Below the pieces are notes generated by a model. The model saw only the letters and a program-made list of their open reading frames with translations. It searched no databases and had not been told where the DNA came from. Below are positions 54,244 through 61,737 of a stretch of DNA of 64,000 bases, piece after piece; within the stretch, counting starts at the first letter, position 1; each line of letters starts with the position of its first letter. The stretch is from the NCBI RefSeq assembly GCF_000196315.1, contig NC_014230.1, positions 2,752,501 through 2,816,500 of the forward strand. Direction: 5' to 3'. The position numbers and the translations under genes are program-made. Source of the DNA: Croceibacter atlanticus HTCC2559 (GTDB taxonomy: Bacteria; Bacteroidota; Bacteroidia; Flavobacteriales; Flavobacteriaceae).

Positions 54244-54678
54244 ATGACAACTCAAGACCCACCAATTATCACCACACAGGAATTTAATATCCCTACGGAA
54301 AAGCTATGGGAAATTATTACCACCCCAAAACTTATGAGATCTTGGTTTTTTGAACAGATACAAGATTTTAAAGCTGAAAAAGGGTTTAGCACCACTTTTT
54401 TAATTGAACATGAGAATAGGCGTTTTACACACCAATGGACAATAATCCTAGTGGATAAGCCAAACACCATAGTTTACCAATGGAACTACAAAGAACACCA
54501 AGGCGACTCAACCGTAACCTTTAATATTACGCCCACCATAACAGGTTGCAAGCTTACAGTAACTGCAAAAACACTAGAAGACTTTCCTCAAGACATTCCA
54601 GAATTTAAACGTGAAAGTTGCATTGGAGGCTGGCAGTATTTTATAAATGAGCGTTTAAAAGCATATGTAAGCCAATAG
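54244..54678 (+). CDS. SRPBCC/AHSA1-type protein
   Basis: A 144-aa START-like protein. The N-terminus QEFNIPTEKLWEIITTPKLM and the middle FSTTFLIEHENRRFTHQWTI and NTIVYQWNYKEHQGDSTVTF are characteristic of the AHSA1 branch. Such proteins hold a hydrophobic ligand or assist Hsp90. The C-terminal helix CIGGWQYFINERLKAYV completes the fold. It lies 9 bp after the M14 peptidase gene, so a joint transcript is likely. It converges on the SulP gene at a 5-bp gap. Confidence 0.9.
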   Translation: MTTQDPPIITTQEFNIPTEKLWEIITTPKLMRSWFFEQIQDFKAEKGFSTTFLIEHENRRFTHQWTIILVDKPNTIVYQWNYKEHQGDSTVTFNITPTITGCKLTVTAKTLEDFPQDIPEFKRESCIGGWQYFINERLKAYVSQ

Positions 54679-54683
54679 TATAC

Positions 54684-56213
54684 TTAAACCTTATCTGTAA
54701 GGACTTTATACGTAGGATCTTCTAACACATTCACTTCAATAAGATCTTCTGCGTTTGCAAGAAGTGTTCTACAATCTTCACTAAGATGCTTAAGGTGTAC
54801 CTTTTTCCCTACCTTTTGATAACGCTCTGTAATTTTATTTAAAGCTTCAATAGCCGACATATCTACAACTCTACTCTCTGCAAAATCTATTACAATTTGC
54901 TCAGGATCATTAAGAATGTCAAACTTATCATTAAAGGCTTGAACGCTTCCGAAGAACAGAGGTCCATAGATTTCATAATGTTTTGTACCATCATTAGCAA
55001 TGTGCTTTCTAGCTCTAATACGCTTTGCATTATCCCAAGCAAACACTAGTGCAGAAATAATAACACCAATAACTACAGCTAGTGCTAGGTTGTGTAAAAA
55101 CACAGTAACTAAGGTTACTAATACCATCACGAAAATATCTGATTTTGGCATACGTCTAAATGTTCTTAAACTGGCCCATTCAAAAGTTCCTATAGATACC
55201 ATAATCATAAGTCCTGTAAGAGCTGCCATTGGCAAACGCTCTATAAGACCAGCGCCAAACATAATAAATATAAGCAGCATCACAGACGCTACAATTCCAG
55301 ACAATCTTGCCCTTGCACCATTAGAAATGTTAATTAAACTTTGTCCAATCATAGCACAACCACCCATTCCTGAGAATACACCAGATAATATATTTGCAGC
55401 ACCTTGCGCTACGGCTTCTTTATTACCACTACCACGAGTTTCTGTAATTTCATCAACGATATTTAGTGTTAATAGACTTTCAATAAGTCCAACACCAGCA
55501 ACTACAGCAGCATATGGAAATATAATAGCTAAAGTTTCTATATTAAAAGGAACTGCAGGTAAGTGAAACGGCGGAAAACCACCTTCAATTGATGCAATAT
55601 CACCAATAGTGCGCGTATCTAACCCAAACACCACCACTAAACCAAAGACTACCAAAATAGCTACAAGTGCAGCAGGAATAGCTTTACTTAGCTTTGGAAG
55701 CCCCCAAATAATTAGCATTGTAAGTAGTACCAATCCAAGTAACACATATAAAGACGTTCCTGTAAGCCAATCTCCGCTAGCATCTTTAAACTGCGTAAGC
55801 TGAGACATAAATATGATTATGGCTAAACCGTTTACAAATCCAAAAATTACAGGATGCGGTACTAATCGCATTAGTTTACCTAATTTAAAAACGCCTGCAA
55901 GTACCTGTATAAGACCTGCCAAAACTACCGTAGCAAAAACATACTCAACACCATGAGATTGCACCAAGGATACTATAACCACTGCTACTGCACCAGTAGC
56001 TCCAGAAATCATTCCTGGTCTTCCTCCAAAAATTGAGGTTATTAACCCAAGAACAAATGCTGCGTATAGTCCGGTTAGAGGAGACAGTCCTGCAATAAGG
56101 GCAAACGCTATTGCTTCTGGAACTAGTGCCATAGCAACTGTTAAGCCTGAAAGAATTTCTGTCTTATAATTTACCTTCTGTGAAAAATCGAATAAATTGA
56201 TGATTTTTTTCAT
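54684..56213 (-). CDS. SulP family anion transporter with STAS domain
   Basis: A 509-aa inner membrane protein. About twelve to fourteen helices occupy residues 15-400; the SulP pattern MALVPEAIAFALIAGLSPLT near 29 and GSGNKEAVAQGAANILSGVF near 262 are visible. The C-terminal STAS domain (about 408-495) has HYEIYGPLFFGSVQAFNDKF and QIVIDFAESRVVDMSAIEAL. Members carry sulfate, bicarbonate or other anions with protons or sodium. Marine bacteria often use them for bicarbonate, but that is not shown here. A near -7 box (minus TAATTTCG, 56250-56257) lies about 37 bp upstream. Confidence 0.93.
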   Translation of the reverse strand: MKKIINLFDFSQKVNYKTEILSGLTVAMALVPEAIAFALIAGLSPLTGLYAAFVLGLITSIFGGRPGMISGATGAVAVVIVSLVQSHGVEYVFATVVLAGLIQVLAGVFKLGKLMRLVPHPVIFGFVNGLAIIIFMSQLTQFKDASGDWLTGTSLYVLLGLVLLTMLIIWGLPKLSKAIPAALVAILVVFGLVVVFGLDTRTIGDIASIEGGFPPFHLPAVPFNIETLAIIFPYAAVVAGVGLIESLLTLNIVDEITETRGSGNKEAVAQGAANILSGVFSGMGGCAMIGQSLINISNGARARLSGIVASVMLLIFIMFGAGLIERLPMAALTGLMIMVSIGTFEWASLRTFRRMPKSDIFVMVLVTLVTVFLHNLALAVVIGVIISALVFAWDNAKRIRARKHIANDGTKHYEIYGPLFFGSVQAFNDKFDILNDPEQIVIDFAESRVVDMSAIEALNKITERYQKVGKKVHLKHLSEDCRTLLANAEDLIEVNVLEDPTYKVLTDKV

Positions 56214-56312
56214 GATGCGTTATCTTAATTCTAGCCGTAAATAAGGGCGCGAAATTACAGCATTTTATTCGTTTTAGGTCCTTTTGGCTATTAAATTATT
56301 TTAAATAAAGAC

Positions 56313-56345
56313 ATAAAAAAAGCCAGGCTTATGTCTGACTTTTAG
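56313..56345 (-). terminator. weak terminator after the alpha/beta hydrolase
   Basis: On the minus strand AAAGTCAGAC pairs with GCCTGGCTTT around a short loop with one mismatch and one wobble, followed by a T7 run. It lies just after the stop at 56363. Confidence 0.6.
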
Positions 56346-56362
56346 TTTGTTAAGCGTTTACC

Positions 56363-57193
56363 CTATGACTTTAAAAAATCAATAAGATATGTATTTAACT
56401 CATTAGCATGTGTAAGATTTAATCCATGCGGACCATCTTTTACAACTTTAAATGTATTATCCTTTATACCTTTTGCTGCTTGATTACCAGCAGTTTCAAT
56501 AGGAACTATATTATCTGCATCACCGTGAACAATTAACGTAGGCACAGTTACATTTTTAAGTTCTGATCTAAAATCTGTATCTGCCCAAGCAATTGCTGCT
56601 TGTATGGTTGCTCTAGGAGACGCACTGCTTGCTATGTTAAAATCATAGCCTAAGTTTTGAATTTTCACAGTGTCTTTATTATCTTCATAGTTGTAGAAGT
56701 TTTTATGAAAATCATTCAAAAATGCTACACGGTTGCTTTGCAGAGCGTCTAAAATTCCTTGAATATCTTCTTCTGGAACACCATCTGGATTATCGTCTTT
56801 TTGCTTTACCAACGGAATGATAGAACTTATTAATGCTGCTTTCGCAATTTTATCTGAACCAAAGTCTGTAAGATATCTTACAACTTCTCCGCCACCCATT
56901 GAAAAACCTACAAGTACTGCATCTTTTAAATCTAATTGATTGATTAACTCAGCTAAGTCTGATGCTAGTGTTGAGTAATCATAACTGTCCCAAGGTGCAG
57001 ATGATCTTCCGAAACCACGACGGTCATAAGATATACAACGGTAACCTTCTTCAATAATCTTCCAACGTTGTTGTTCCCAAGCTTTGCTACTTAGAGGCCA
57101 ACCGTGGATTAATATTACAGGTTGTCCTTCGCCGTAATCTTCATAAAATATATCTACTGTTTCTTTTTCGCGTTTGTTTGTTATATATGGCAT
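56363..57193 (-). CDS. alpha/beta hydrolase, non-haem haloperoxidase-like
   Basis: A 276-aa hydrolase. Nucleophile elbow VGFSMGGGEVVRYL contains Ser98; the acid lies in IVHGDADNIVP near 226 and the histidine in VKDGPHGLNLTH near 255. The N-terminal VILIHGWPLSSKAWEQQ and YDRRGFGRSSAP are those of cofactor-free bromo/chloroperoxidases, better seen as esterases or peracid-forming hydrolases. No signal peptide, so cytoplasmic. Its 207-bp upstream gap is shared with the cold-shock gene on the other strand. Confidence 0.92.
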   Translation of the reverse strand: MPYITNKREKETVDIFYEDYGEGQPVILIHGWPLSSKAWEQQRWKIIEEGYRCISYDRRGFGRSSAPWDSYDYSTLASDLAELINQLDLKDAVLVGFSMGGGEVVRYLTDFGSDKIAKAALISSIIPLVKQKDDNPDGVPEEDIQGILDALQSNRVAFLNDFHKNFYNYEDNKDTVKIQNLGYDFNIASSASPRATIQAAIAWADTDFRSELKNVTVPTLIVHGDADNIVPIETAGNQAAKGIKDNTFKVVKDGPHGLNLTHANELNTYLIDFLKS

Positions 57194-57423
57194 GTTTAAA
57201 AATTTTAGTTCGTTAATTATTGTTTAACATCTAATTTAAATGAATAAACAGCACGCCCCAAATATGTGTTTCACTTTAGTAAGGATTTAACGCTTAGTTA
57301 TAACACATGTTAATGTGTAAATCTCTAACACGCACCACTTTCATTATATTTATTTAACTTACTCGTAAGACTTTTCTTTAAGATTTATTTTAAATTTATG
57401 TGTTAACTATTATTATTTTTAAA

Positions 57424-57615
57424 ATGAAAAACGGCAGAGTAAAATTTTTTAACGATACCAAAGGTTTTGGATTTATTACAGATTCTGAAACTAGCGAAGA
57501 GTATTTTGTTCACGTTTCAGGTTTAATAGACCGTATTAGTGAAGGCGATCACGTGGCTTTTGATCTTAAAGACGGCAAAAAAGGGTTAAATGCTATAGAT
57601 GTTCGTGTGGTTTAA
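57424..57615 (+). CDS. cold-shock domain protein (Csp)
   Basis: A 63-aa Csp from the ATG at 57424; a longer frame from an upstream ATG at 57400 adds eight residues not typical of the family. RNP1-like KGFGFITDS near 13 and RNP2-like YFVHVSGL near 27 are present, with the opening MKNGRVKFFNDTKGFG. It is a small single-stranded nucleic acid chaperone, often induced by cold. The gene is monocistronic: an AT-rich region of over 200 bp precedes it and a strong terminator follows. Confidence 0.95.
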   Translation: MKNGRVKFFNDTKGFGFITDSETSEEYFVHVSGLIDRISEGDHVAFDLKDGKKGLNAIDVRVV

Positions 57616-57635
57616 AGACTCACCTCTTTTAATTA

Positions 57636-57671
57636 ACAAAGCCCCTAACAGTTGTTAGGGGTTTTGTTTTA
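57636..57671 (+). terminator. intrinsic terminator after csp
   Basis: ACAAAGCCCCTAAC (57636-57649) pairs with GTTAGGGGTTTTGT (57654-57667) with one G-T wobble and loop AGTT, then TTTT. Confidence 0.87.
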
Positions 57672-57748
57672 TCACTTTATTGTTAATACTAACTATAAGT
57701 AATGGGCAACTTATATTACAATGTCACCCATAAATTATAATTCCTGAT

Positions 57749-58501
57749 TTACACAATTTCAATTAGCTGCACAGCATTATAGACACCATTGTTAAGTGGG
57801 TACTGTGTGGCATTAATAGTTTGAAAGAATGCTACTTTTAAAAAATAGAAGTCATTACCTGTACCTCCAGGAGTATTTGGAAACGTAAATACTAATGAGG
57901 TTTCTATATTTTCAATTTGCAAATTCTCTACATTAGAGACAACCACATCACCTACTCCATCTTCAAAATTAAATTTGAGGTGTGCTGCGCTTATCTCTAC
58001 GTGGGTTGCGCCTTGAGGAACACCCAGATGTTGTAAGGGATTGAACTCTGGAATTTGCACCTCAGATGTAGCGGTATCTAAACTATAGTTAGTTCTGAGG
58101 ATGCTATTCAACTTTGCATTTTTATTGAAGTCAAAGAATTTTAATAGCTCTTTACCTTCTGTAGTCTGCAATCCGATGTTAACTTTACGCTCACCTCGAA
58201 CAGATGTGGTGTCTAAGTTCTTAACCTTAGCCAATACTTGTGTTAATCTAGACGATTTATACCTGTCTTTAACATCGAACAGTAATGTAGCTATTGCTCT
58301 TCTAAACCATTTACCGCTTGTGGCCACATGCCCAAACTCTTGCCCGTTTTCACGTGTTCTTATGAATGCCGGATCGTTTGCGATTCTATTTTTAGAAACA
58401 CCACTTTTGGTTTTCACTAAGTAACTCCCATCTGGTCCTTTGTAGAAGGTCATTCCATCTAACGTGCCTTCAATTTTTAATAACGATTTTAACTTTGCCA
58501 T
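57749..58501 (-). CDS. hypothetical 250-aa protein
   Basis: A 250-aa protein without signal peptide or membrane helix. The N-terminus MAKLKSLLKIEGTLDGMTFY and GPDGSYLVKTKSG, with Gly/Asp turns, suggests beta structure, then a basic helical part (RTRENGQEFGHVATSGKWFR, about 48-67). The C-terminal half is beta-rich, for example NVENLQIENIETSLVFTFPN, and ends AVQLIEIV. I do not recognise a named family; it recalls a group of Flavobacteriaceae hypotheticals of similar length and N-terminus. It starts the accessory block with the G-rich repeats and faces the csp gene tail to tail. Phage or structural-protein origin is possible but unsupported. Confidence 0.72.
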   Translation of the reverse strand: MAKLKSLLKIEGTLDGMTFYKGPDGSYLVKTKSGVSKNRIANDPAFIRTRENGQEFGHVATSGKWFRRAIATLLFDVKDRYKSSRLTQVLAKVKNLDTTSVRGERKVNIGLQTTEGKELLKFFDFNKNAKLNSILRTNYSLDTATSEVQIPEFNPLQHLGVPQGATHVEISAAHLKFNFEDGVGDVVVSNVENLQIENIETSLVFTFPNTPGGTGNDFYFLKVAFFQTINATQYPLNNGVYNAVQLIEIV

Positions 58502-58822
58502 GTTTTTGTGTTTTATGAGACTTTTGTCTCTAATTATTAATCAACTCTAAAAGTTTGCCTTAGCCCTAGCCGTTTAAAAAGTGGTATACCTAATTCGTCC
58601 TTTTAAAACCGCCTAAGCATTTTTAGACTTACTTCTTGTTTACAAACTTAGGGGTATTTTTTAGTGCCATATTCGCTTATTATACTGACCGCTAAACTTT
58701 TATAATCTTCGTGCTATTTTAGGTTTTTACCATTTCTGTACGTTTTTAAACACTTGAGTTCGTTTTATTACAACTACACGCCTATGTCTTATATACAGTT
58801 CCCATACTTAAGGTATACTTGA
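58502..58822. other. non-coding stretch, no gene seen
   Basis: Between the 250-aa gene and the first G-rich repeat I see no convincing ORF on either strand, no tRNA and no IS end. The only small structure is GAGAC-TTTT-GTCTC at 58516-58529, a 5-bp stem close to the start of the minus-strand gene. The composition is AT-rich with scattered C-runs on the plus strand. It may hold the promoter of the minus-strand gene, but no exact TAnnTTTG is obvious. Confidence 0.5.
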
Positions 58823-58950
58823 GATAGGGTTGGGGATTAGGGAATAGGGATTAGTTGATTGTTGATTGGGGATAGTTGAGTGGTGATTGGGGATTTGGGA
58901 GTAGGGATTAGGGATTAGAGATTGTTGATTGTTGATTGTTGATTGTATTA
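58823..58950 (+). repeat. G-rich degenerate repeat island 1
   Basis: Built from short units such as TTGGGGATTAGGGAT, ATAGGGATTAG and TTGATTG. It contains two stretches of four or more G3+ runs with loops of at most seven bases (58827-58849 and 58889-58913), so G-quadruplexes are possible on the plus strand. It ends in about four tandem copies of ATTGTTG (from 58921). Copies are too irregular for CRISPR and lack inverted ends. In an AT-rich chromosome this strand-biased G content stands out. A second island of the same units lies at 59541-59656. Confidence 0.85.
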
Positions 58951-59130
58951 TTTATAAATGTAGAGTGTTGCTAGTTTTCAACAGTCTAGTTAATAACTAA
59001 TTCTGTATTTTATTAATTATTAGTTGTTTATGAATATTAGACAATGTAATCTTCTATTTTTCATAAATCCCTGTAATTCTACGAGTTGTTGATTTTAAAG
59101 GAGATTTGTAGGTTTGGAAAAACAACTGAT

Positions 59131-59328
59131 ATGGCATCTAAATTGCGTTTAATTACCACCCACGATTTATGCTTATACAAGCACGTTAAATTACGAGCCG
59201 CTCAAAAAGAAATGGTTCGAATAAAAGATTTTCATAATAAATTAAAACATCAGCAGGTTACTAACCTTGATGCCGCAGATTATTATGGTATACCTCTCTC
59301 CCTTTTTGAATCTTCCTTAGATCACTAA
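59131..59328 (+). CDS. small HTH-like protein A of tandem pair
   Basis: A 65-aa protein from the ATG at 59131; a longer frame uses a TTG and adds 15 residues without support. It reads MASKLRLITTHDLCLYKHVK, then RIKDFHNKLKHQQVTNLDAA, ending DYYGIPLSLFESSLDH. It aligns without gaps over 59 residues to the next protein (about 20 identities, near 34%), so the two are a tandem duplication. Short helices, basic residues and the YYGI turn suggest a small helix-turn-helix, perhaps a regulator, but this is inference. Its gene is 9 bp before the second copy, on the same strand, and lies between the two G-rich repeat islands. Confidence 0.62.
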   Translation: MASKLRLITTHDLCLYKHVKLRAAQKEMVRIKDFHNKLKHQQVTNLDAADYYGIPLSLFESSLDH

Positions 59329-59337
59329 CCCTTTAGT

Positions 59338-59550
59338 ATGGCAACAACAACTGACATTGCACTACGCATTATAGATGCTCGAGATTTGGCTGACTTGACC
59401 AAATCTAGCATGTCAACTGCCTATACGCTATTAAAATCGATAAGAAAGCATTATGGTAAAGAATCACATCAGCTTGTATTAAATACTGAAGCCGCTGCAT
59501 ATCTTGGAATTGAAGTTAGAGCGTTTGAGAGAATTTTAAATGGGGTGTGA
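59338..59550 (+). CDS. small HTH-like protein B of tandem pair
   Basis: A 70-aa protein, MATTTDIALRIIDARDLADL, then TKSSMSTAYTLLKSIRKHYG and SHQLVLNTEAAAYLGIEVRA. The TKSSMSTAYTLLKSIRK segment resembles the turn and recognition helix of a helix-turn-helix, as in small Bacteroidota regulators near mobile elements. It is colinear with protein A. The last three codons (AAT GGG GTG, then TGA) fall at the start of the second G-rich island, so the repeat reaches into the gene's 3' end. Function is unknown. Confidence 0.65.
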   Translation: MATTTDIALRIIDARDLADLTKSSMSTAYTLLKSIRKHYGKESHQLVLNTEAAAYLGIEVRAFERILNGV

Positions 59551-59656
59551 TTGGGGAGTGGTAAGTGGGGATTGGGGATTAGGGATTTGGGATTAGTTGG
59601 TTGTTGGTTGTTGGTTGGGGGTTGGGGATTTGGGATTGGGGATTTGGGATTAGTTG
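59541..59656 (+). repeat. G-rich degenerate repeat island 2
   Basis: Same unit type as island 1 (TTGGGGATTAGGGAT, TTGGTTGTTGG, GGGGATTTGGGATT). Two perfect G3+ quadruplex patterns: 59567-59591 and 59617-59648. It overlaps the last codons of the HTH-like B gene (stop at 59548-59550). It ends at an AT-rich tail with repeated AAAATGTAAAA (about 59663-59693). The antisense translation is a Pro/Asn-rich artefact, not a gene. Confidence 0.85.
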
Positions 59657-59728
59657 AAATATAAAATGTAAAACTCAAAATTTAAAATGTAAAAGAAGAT
59701 TACATTAAGGATCTGAAATAAACAGTGT

Positions 59729-60880
59729 TTAGGTTGTGGGATATAGCTCTTCTATAAGGGATTTGATGATTTTGTAATTTTGTTGGCGTTCTTTACTATT
59801 TACTTTACTTAATGGTTGATTGATTTGAAAGATATTATCGTGTTCACGTTGGCTATTATACCACTCTAAAAATGGTGCAGGATCTGCCAAAATTTTATAC
59901 TCCTCTCTTTCATTACTTCTCATATTTCTATAAATAAAGGTTAACATGGTTTGGTTGTAAATGCCTTTACTATAATATTTGAATAATTTATAGCCTTTAT
60001 ACCCTGAAAATATATGTTTTGGATATTGAAAATACTCTGGGCTGTCTTTAATTAAGTAGTCTCTCTCAGCAGGATCTAGTAATCGGTTGGCAAATTTTGT
60101 TATTTCTAAATACGGCATTGGAATGTAGCCTTCTTCCCACATAAACTGCCGTTTGCGCTTTTCCACTTCCATTAACAACCAATTTTTAATCAGTTTTTTA
60201 TATACTACCAATTCCTTTGGGTACTCAATAAAAATAATTGGAGATGCCAACTCTTGAAGGTCAAGTGACTTATTAATGATCTCAATGACCTCTACACTAT
60301 TAGGTATTTTATTTTGTAATAAACTTTCATAATACAGTTTATCGATGTCTATAAAAACCGTATAGAATGTTTTTTGATAGGTATCAATATTGATAAAATC
60401 GCTACCAATTTTAGGGGTAGCATAATTTTTAAAATCAATATTTGATTTTTTGTTTTTATAGGAATTGTTATAAAAGAAAAAGCTAATGTTTTTAATTTTA
60501 ACATCACTCATTACCAAGAAATTAAAATAAGAGTATAATTGGTCACTCTTTTCTTTTAATAACTCGGCTTGCTTTTTTTCATCTTCATAAAATACATCCC
60601 AGAATTTAAAACTAGCGCCTTCATCATCTCTATAATATCGGAAATACTCTACATTTCTTCGTTGCATTACGCTGTCAAAAAGTTGCTGAACGATCTTATT
60701 ATCTTCTAGCCCAAACCTCCCTATGTCTTTGTAATCTTTAAAGTATTTTTCGAAATCATTTTGTTTATATGCCTTATTTACAAATGCAATCATATAAAAT
60801 GACCAGAATTCATTACTATTCTCCGGCAAGTATTTTAAGCGGTCCTCAAGAGTTGTTTCTTCAATGTATTTTATTTCCAT
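59729..60880 (-). CDS. hypothetical 383-aa protein
   Basis: A 383-aa protein with no signal peptide or membrane helix. It is rich in Lys, Tyr, Phe and Asp/Glu, with mixed helix and strand, for example NEFWSFYMIAFVNKAYKQND near 22, EKYFKDYKDIGRFGLEDNKI near 44 and KLIKNWLLMEVEKRKRQFMW near 230. I recognise no named family or catalytic motif. It ends after the second repeat island and has a 179-bp gap before the acyltransferase. The lack of any match in my memory and the accessory setting suggest a lineage-restricted gene; a role as a defence or mobile-element protein is possible but unsupported. Confidence 0.72.
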   Translation of the reverse strand: MEIKYIEETTLEDRLKYLPENSNEFWSFYMIAFVNKAYKQNDFEKYFKDYKDIGRFGLEDNKIVQQLFDSVMQRRNVEYFRYYRDDEGASFKFWDVFYEDEKKQAELLKEKSDQLYSYFNFLVMSDVKIKNISFFFYNNSYKNKKSNIDFKNYATPKIGSDFINIDTYQKTFYTVFIDIDKLYYESLLQNKIPNSVEVIEIINKSLDLQELASPIIFIEYPKELVVYKKLIKNWLLMEVEKRKRQFMWEEGYIPMPYLEITKFANRLLDPAERDYLIKDSPEYFQYPKHIFSGYKGYKLFKYYSKGIYNQTMLTFIYRNMRSNEREEYKILADPAPFLEWYNSQREHDNIFQINQPLSKVNSKERQQNYKIIKSLIEELYPTT

Positions 60881-61059
60881 CGTAAGCTAATTGCGTGTGT
60901 CTTAAAACGTACTATTAGTACTGAAGATACATTATTTCTATAAAACTCTAGGTTTTAGGTTTTCGCAACTACTTTAGAATATTATTTAGAAATAAGCGTT
61001 TAGATTGGGGATGGCTAGATTTTCTTAACACTAGAAATTTTATATCATTATAATTTACG

Positions 61060-61680
61060 CTATTTCTGTAATGGTTTTGCTGGATTCCCTATCACAGTGC
61101 TATAATCTGGGACATTTTTGGTTACTACAGCTCCTGCGCCAATAGTAACCCATTTACCAATATTTAAATTTGGTAGTATTACTGCACCTGCTCCCACGTG
61201 TGTACCTTCTCCTATTTTTACACCGCCAGTAACCGTTGCATTTGGCGAAATATGAGTATAATTTTCAATTACTACATCATGTTCTACTACAGCTGCTGTA
61301 TTTATAATGCAATGCGTTCCGATAGTAGCATCTGCATTAATAACAGCATTGGGCATTATAACAGTTCCCTTACCTATAGACGTTAACTTAGATATAATGG
61401 CCGAGATATGACTAATTGCCTCTGCAACTTGCACTTGTTTATTTTCTACTATTTCTTTTCTGATTTTGTTATTTCCAATAGCAATAATTGCTGAATGTTT
61501 AGTAAGTAACTTAGTATTTACACTCCTTTTGATTTGCCAACCTAAAAGTTCAATTAACTTTTCGTTATCATCAAATATGTAACCTATAGTTTTATTATCT
61601 ATAGATTTAATAATATCTATTATAACTTTTGCGTGACCGCTTGCGCCATAAATATTTAGTTTTTGATTTCCCATTGTCAT
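61060..61680 (-). CDS. sugar O-acyltransferase, PglD/NeuD family
   Basis: A 206-aa protein. The N-terminal Rossmann-like part [20 protein letters not shown] (about 3-22, so the second ATG at 61672-61674 is an equally good start) and the left-handed beta-helix hexapeptide repeats from about 95 are typical of PglD/NeuD acetyltransferases. Catalytic His is likely in [18 protein letters not shown], and acetyl-CoA binding in [15 protein letters not shown]. It ends [11 protein letters not shown], as in the family. It acetylates an amino sugar for glycan or capsule synthesis. It is followed on the same strand upstream by Wzi and glycosyltransferase genes, so it belongs to a polysaccharide locus. Confidence 0.93.
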   Translation of the reverse strand: MTMGNQKLNIYGASGHAKVIIDIIKSIDNKTIGYIFDDNEKLIELLGWQIKRSVNTKLLTKHSAIIAIGNNKIRKEIVENKQVQVAEAISHISAIISKLTSIGKGTVIMPNAVINADATIGTHCIINTAAVVEHDVVIENYTHISPNATVTGGVKIGEGTHVGAGAVILPNLNIGKWVTIGAGAVVTKNVPDYSTVIGNPAKPLQK

Positions 61681-61737
61681 CCCTTATTTTTATGTGTTTA
61701 CATACCCTGGAAATACTCTTGAATATATTTCAATATT

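Noticed and set aside
55000-55566. 188-aa plus-strand ORF inside the SulP gene
   Set aside because: Antisense shadow of a clear transporter gene, rich in Ile, Thr and Ala as expected from hydrophobic codons read backwards.
58823-59656. CRISPR array
   Set aside because: The repeats are short, degenerate and directly joined, with no uniform spacers and no cas genes.
59469-59678. Minus-strand ORF rich in Pro, Asn and Ser across the G-rich island
   Set aside because: It is the antisense translation of the repeat units (NPQPPTN-type runs) and overlaps the HTH-like B gene. It has no protein-like features.
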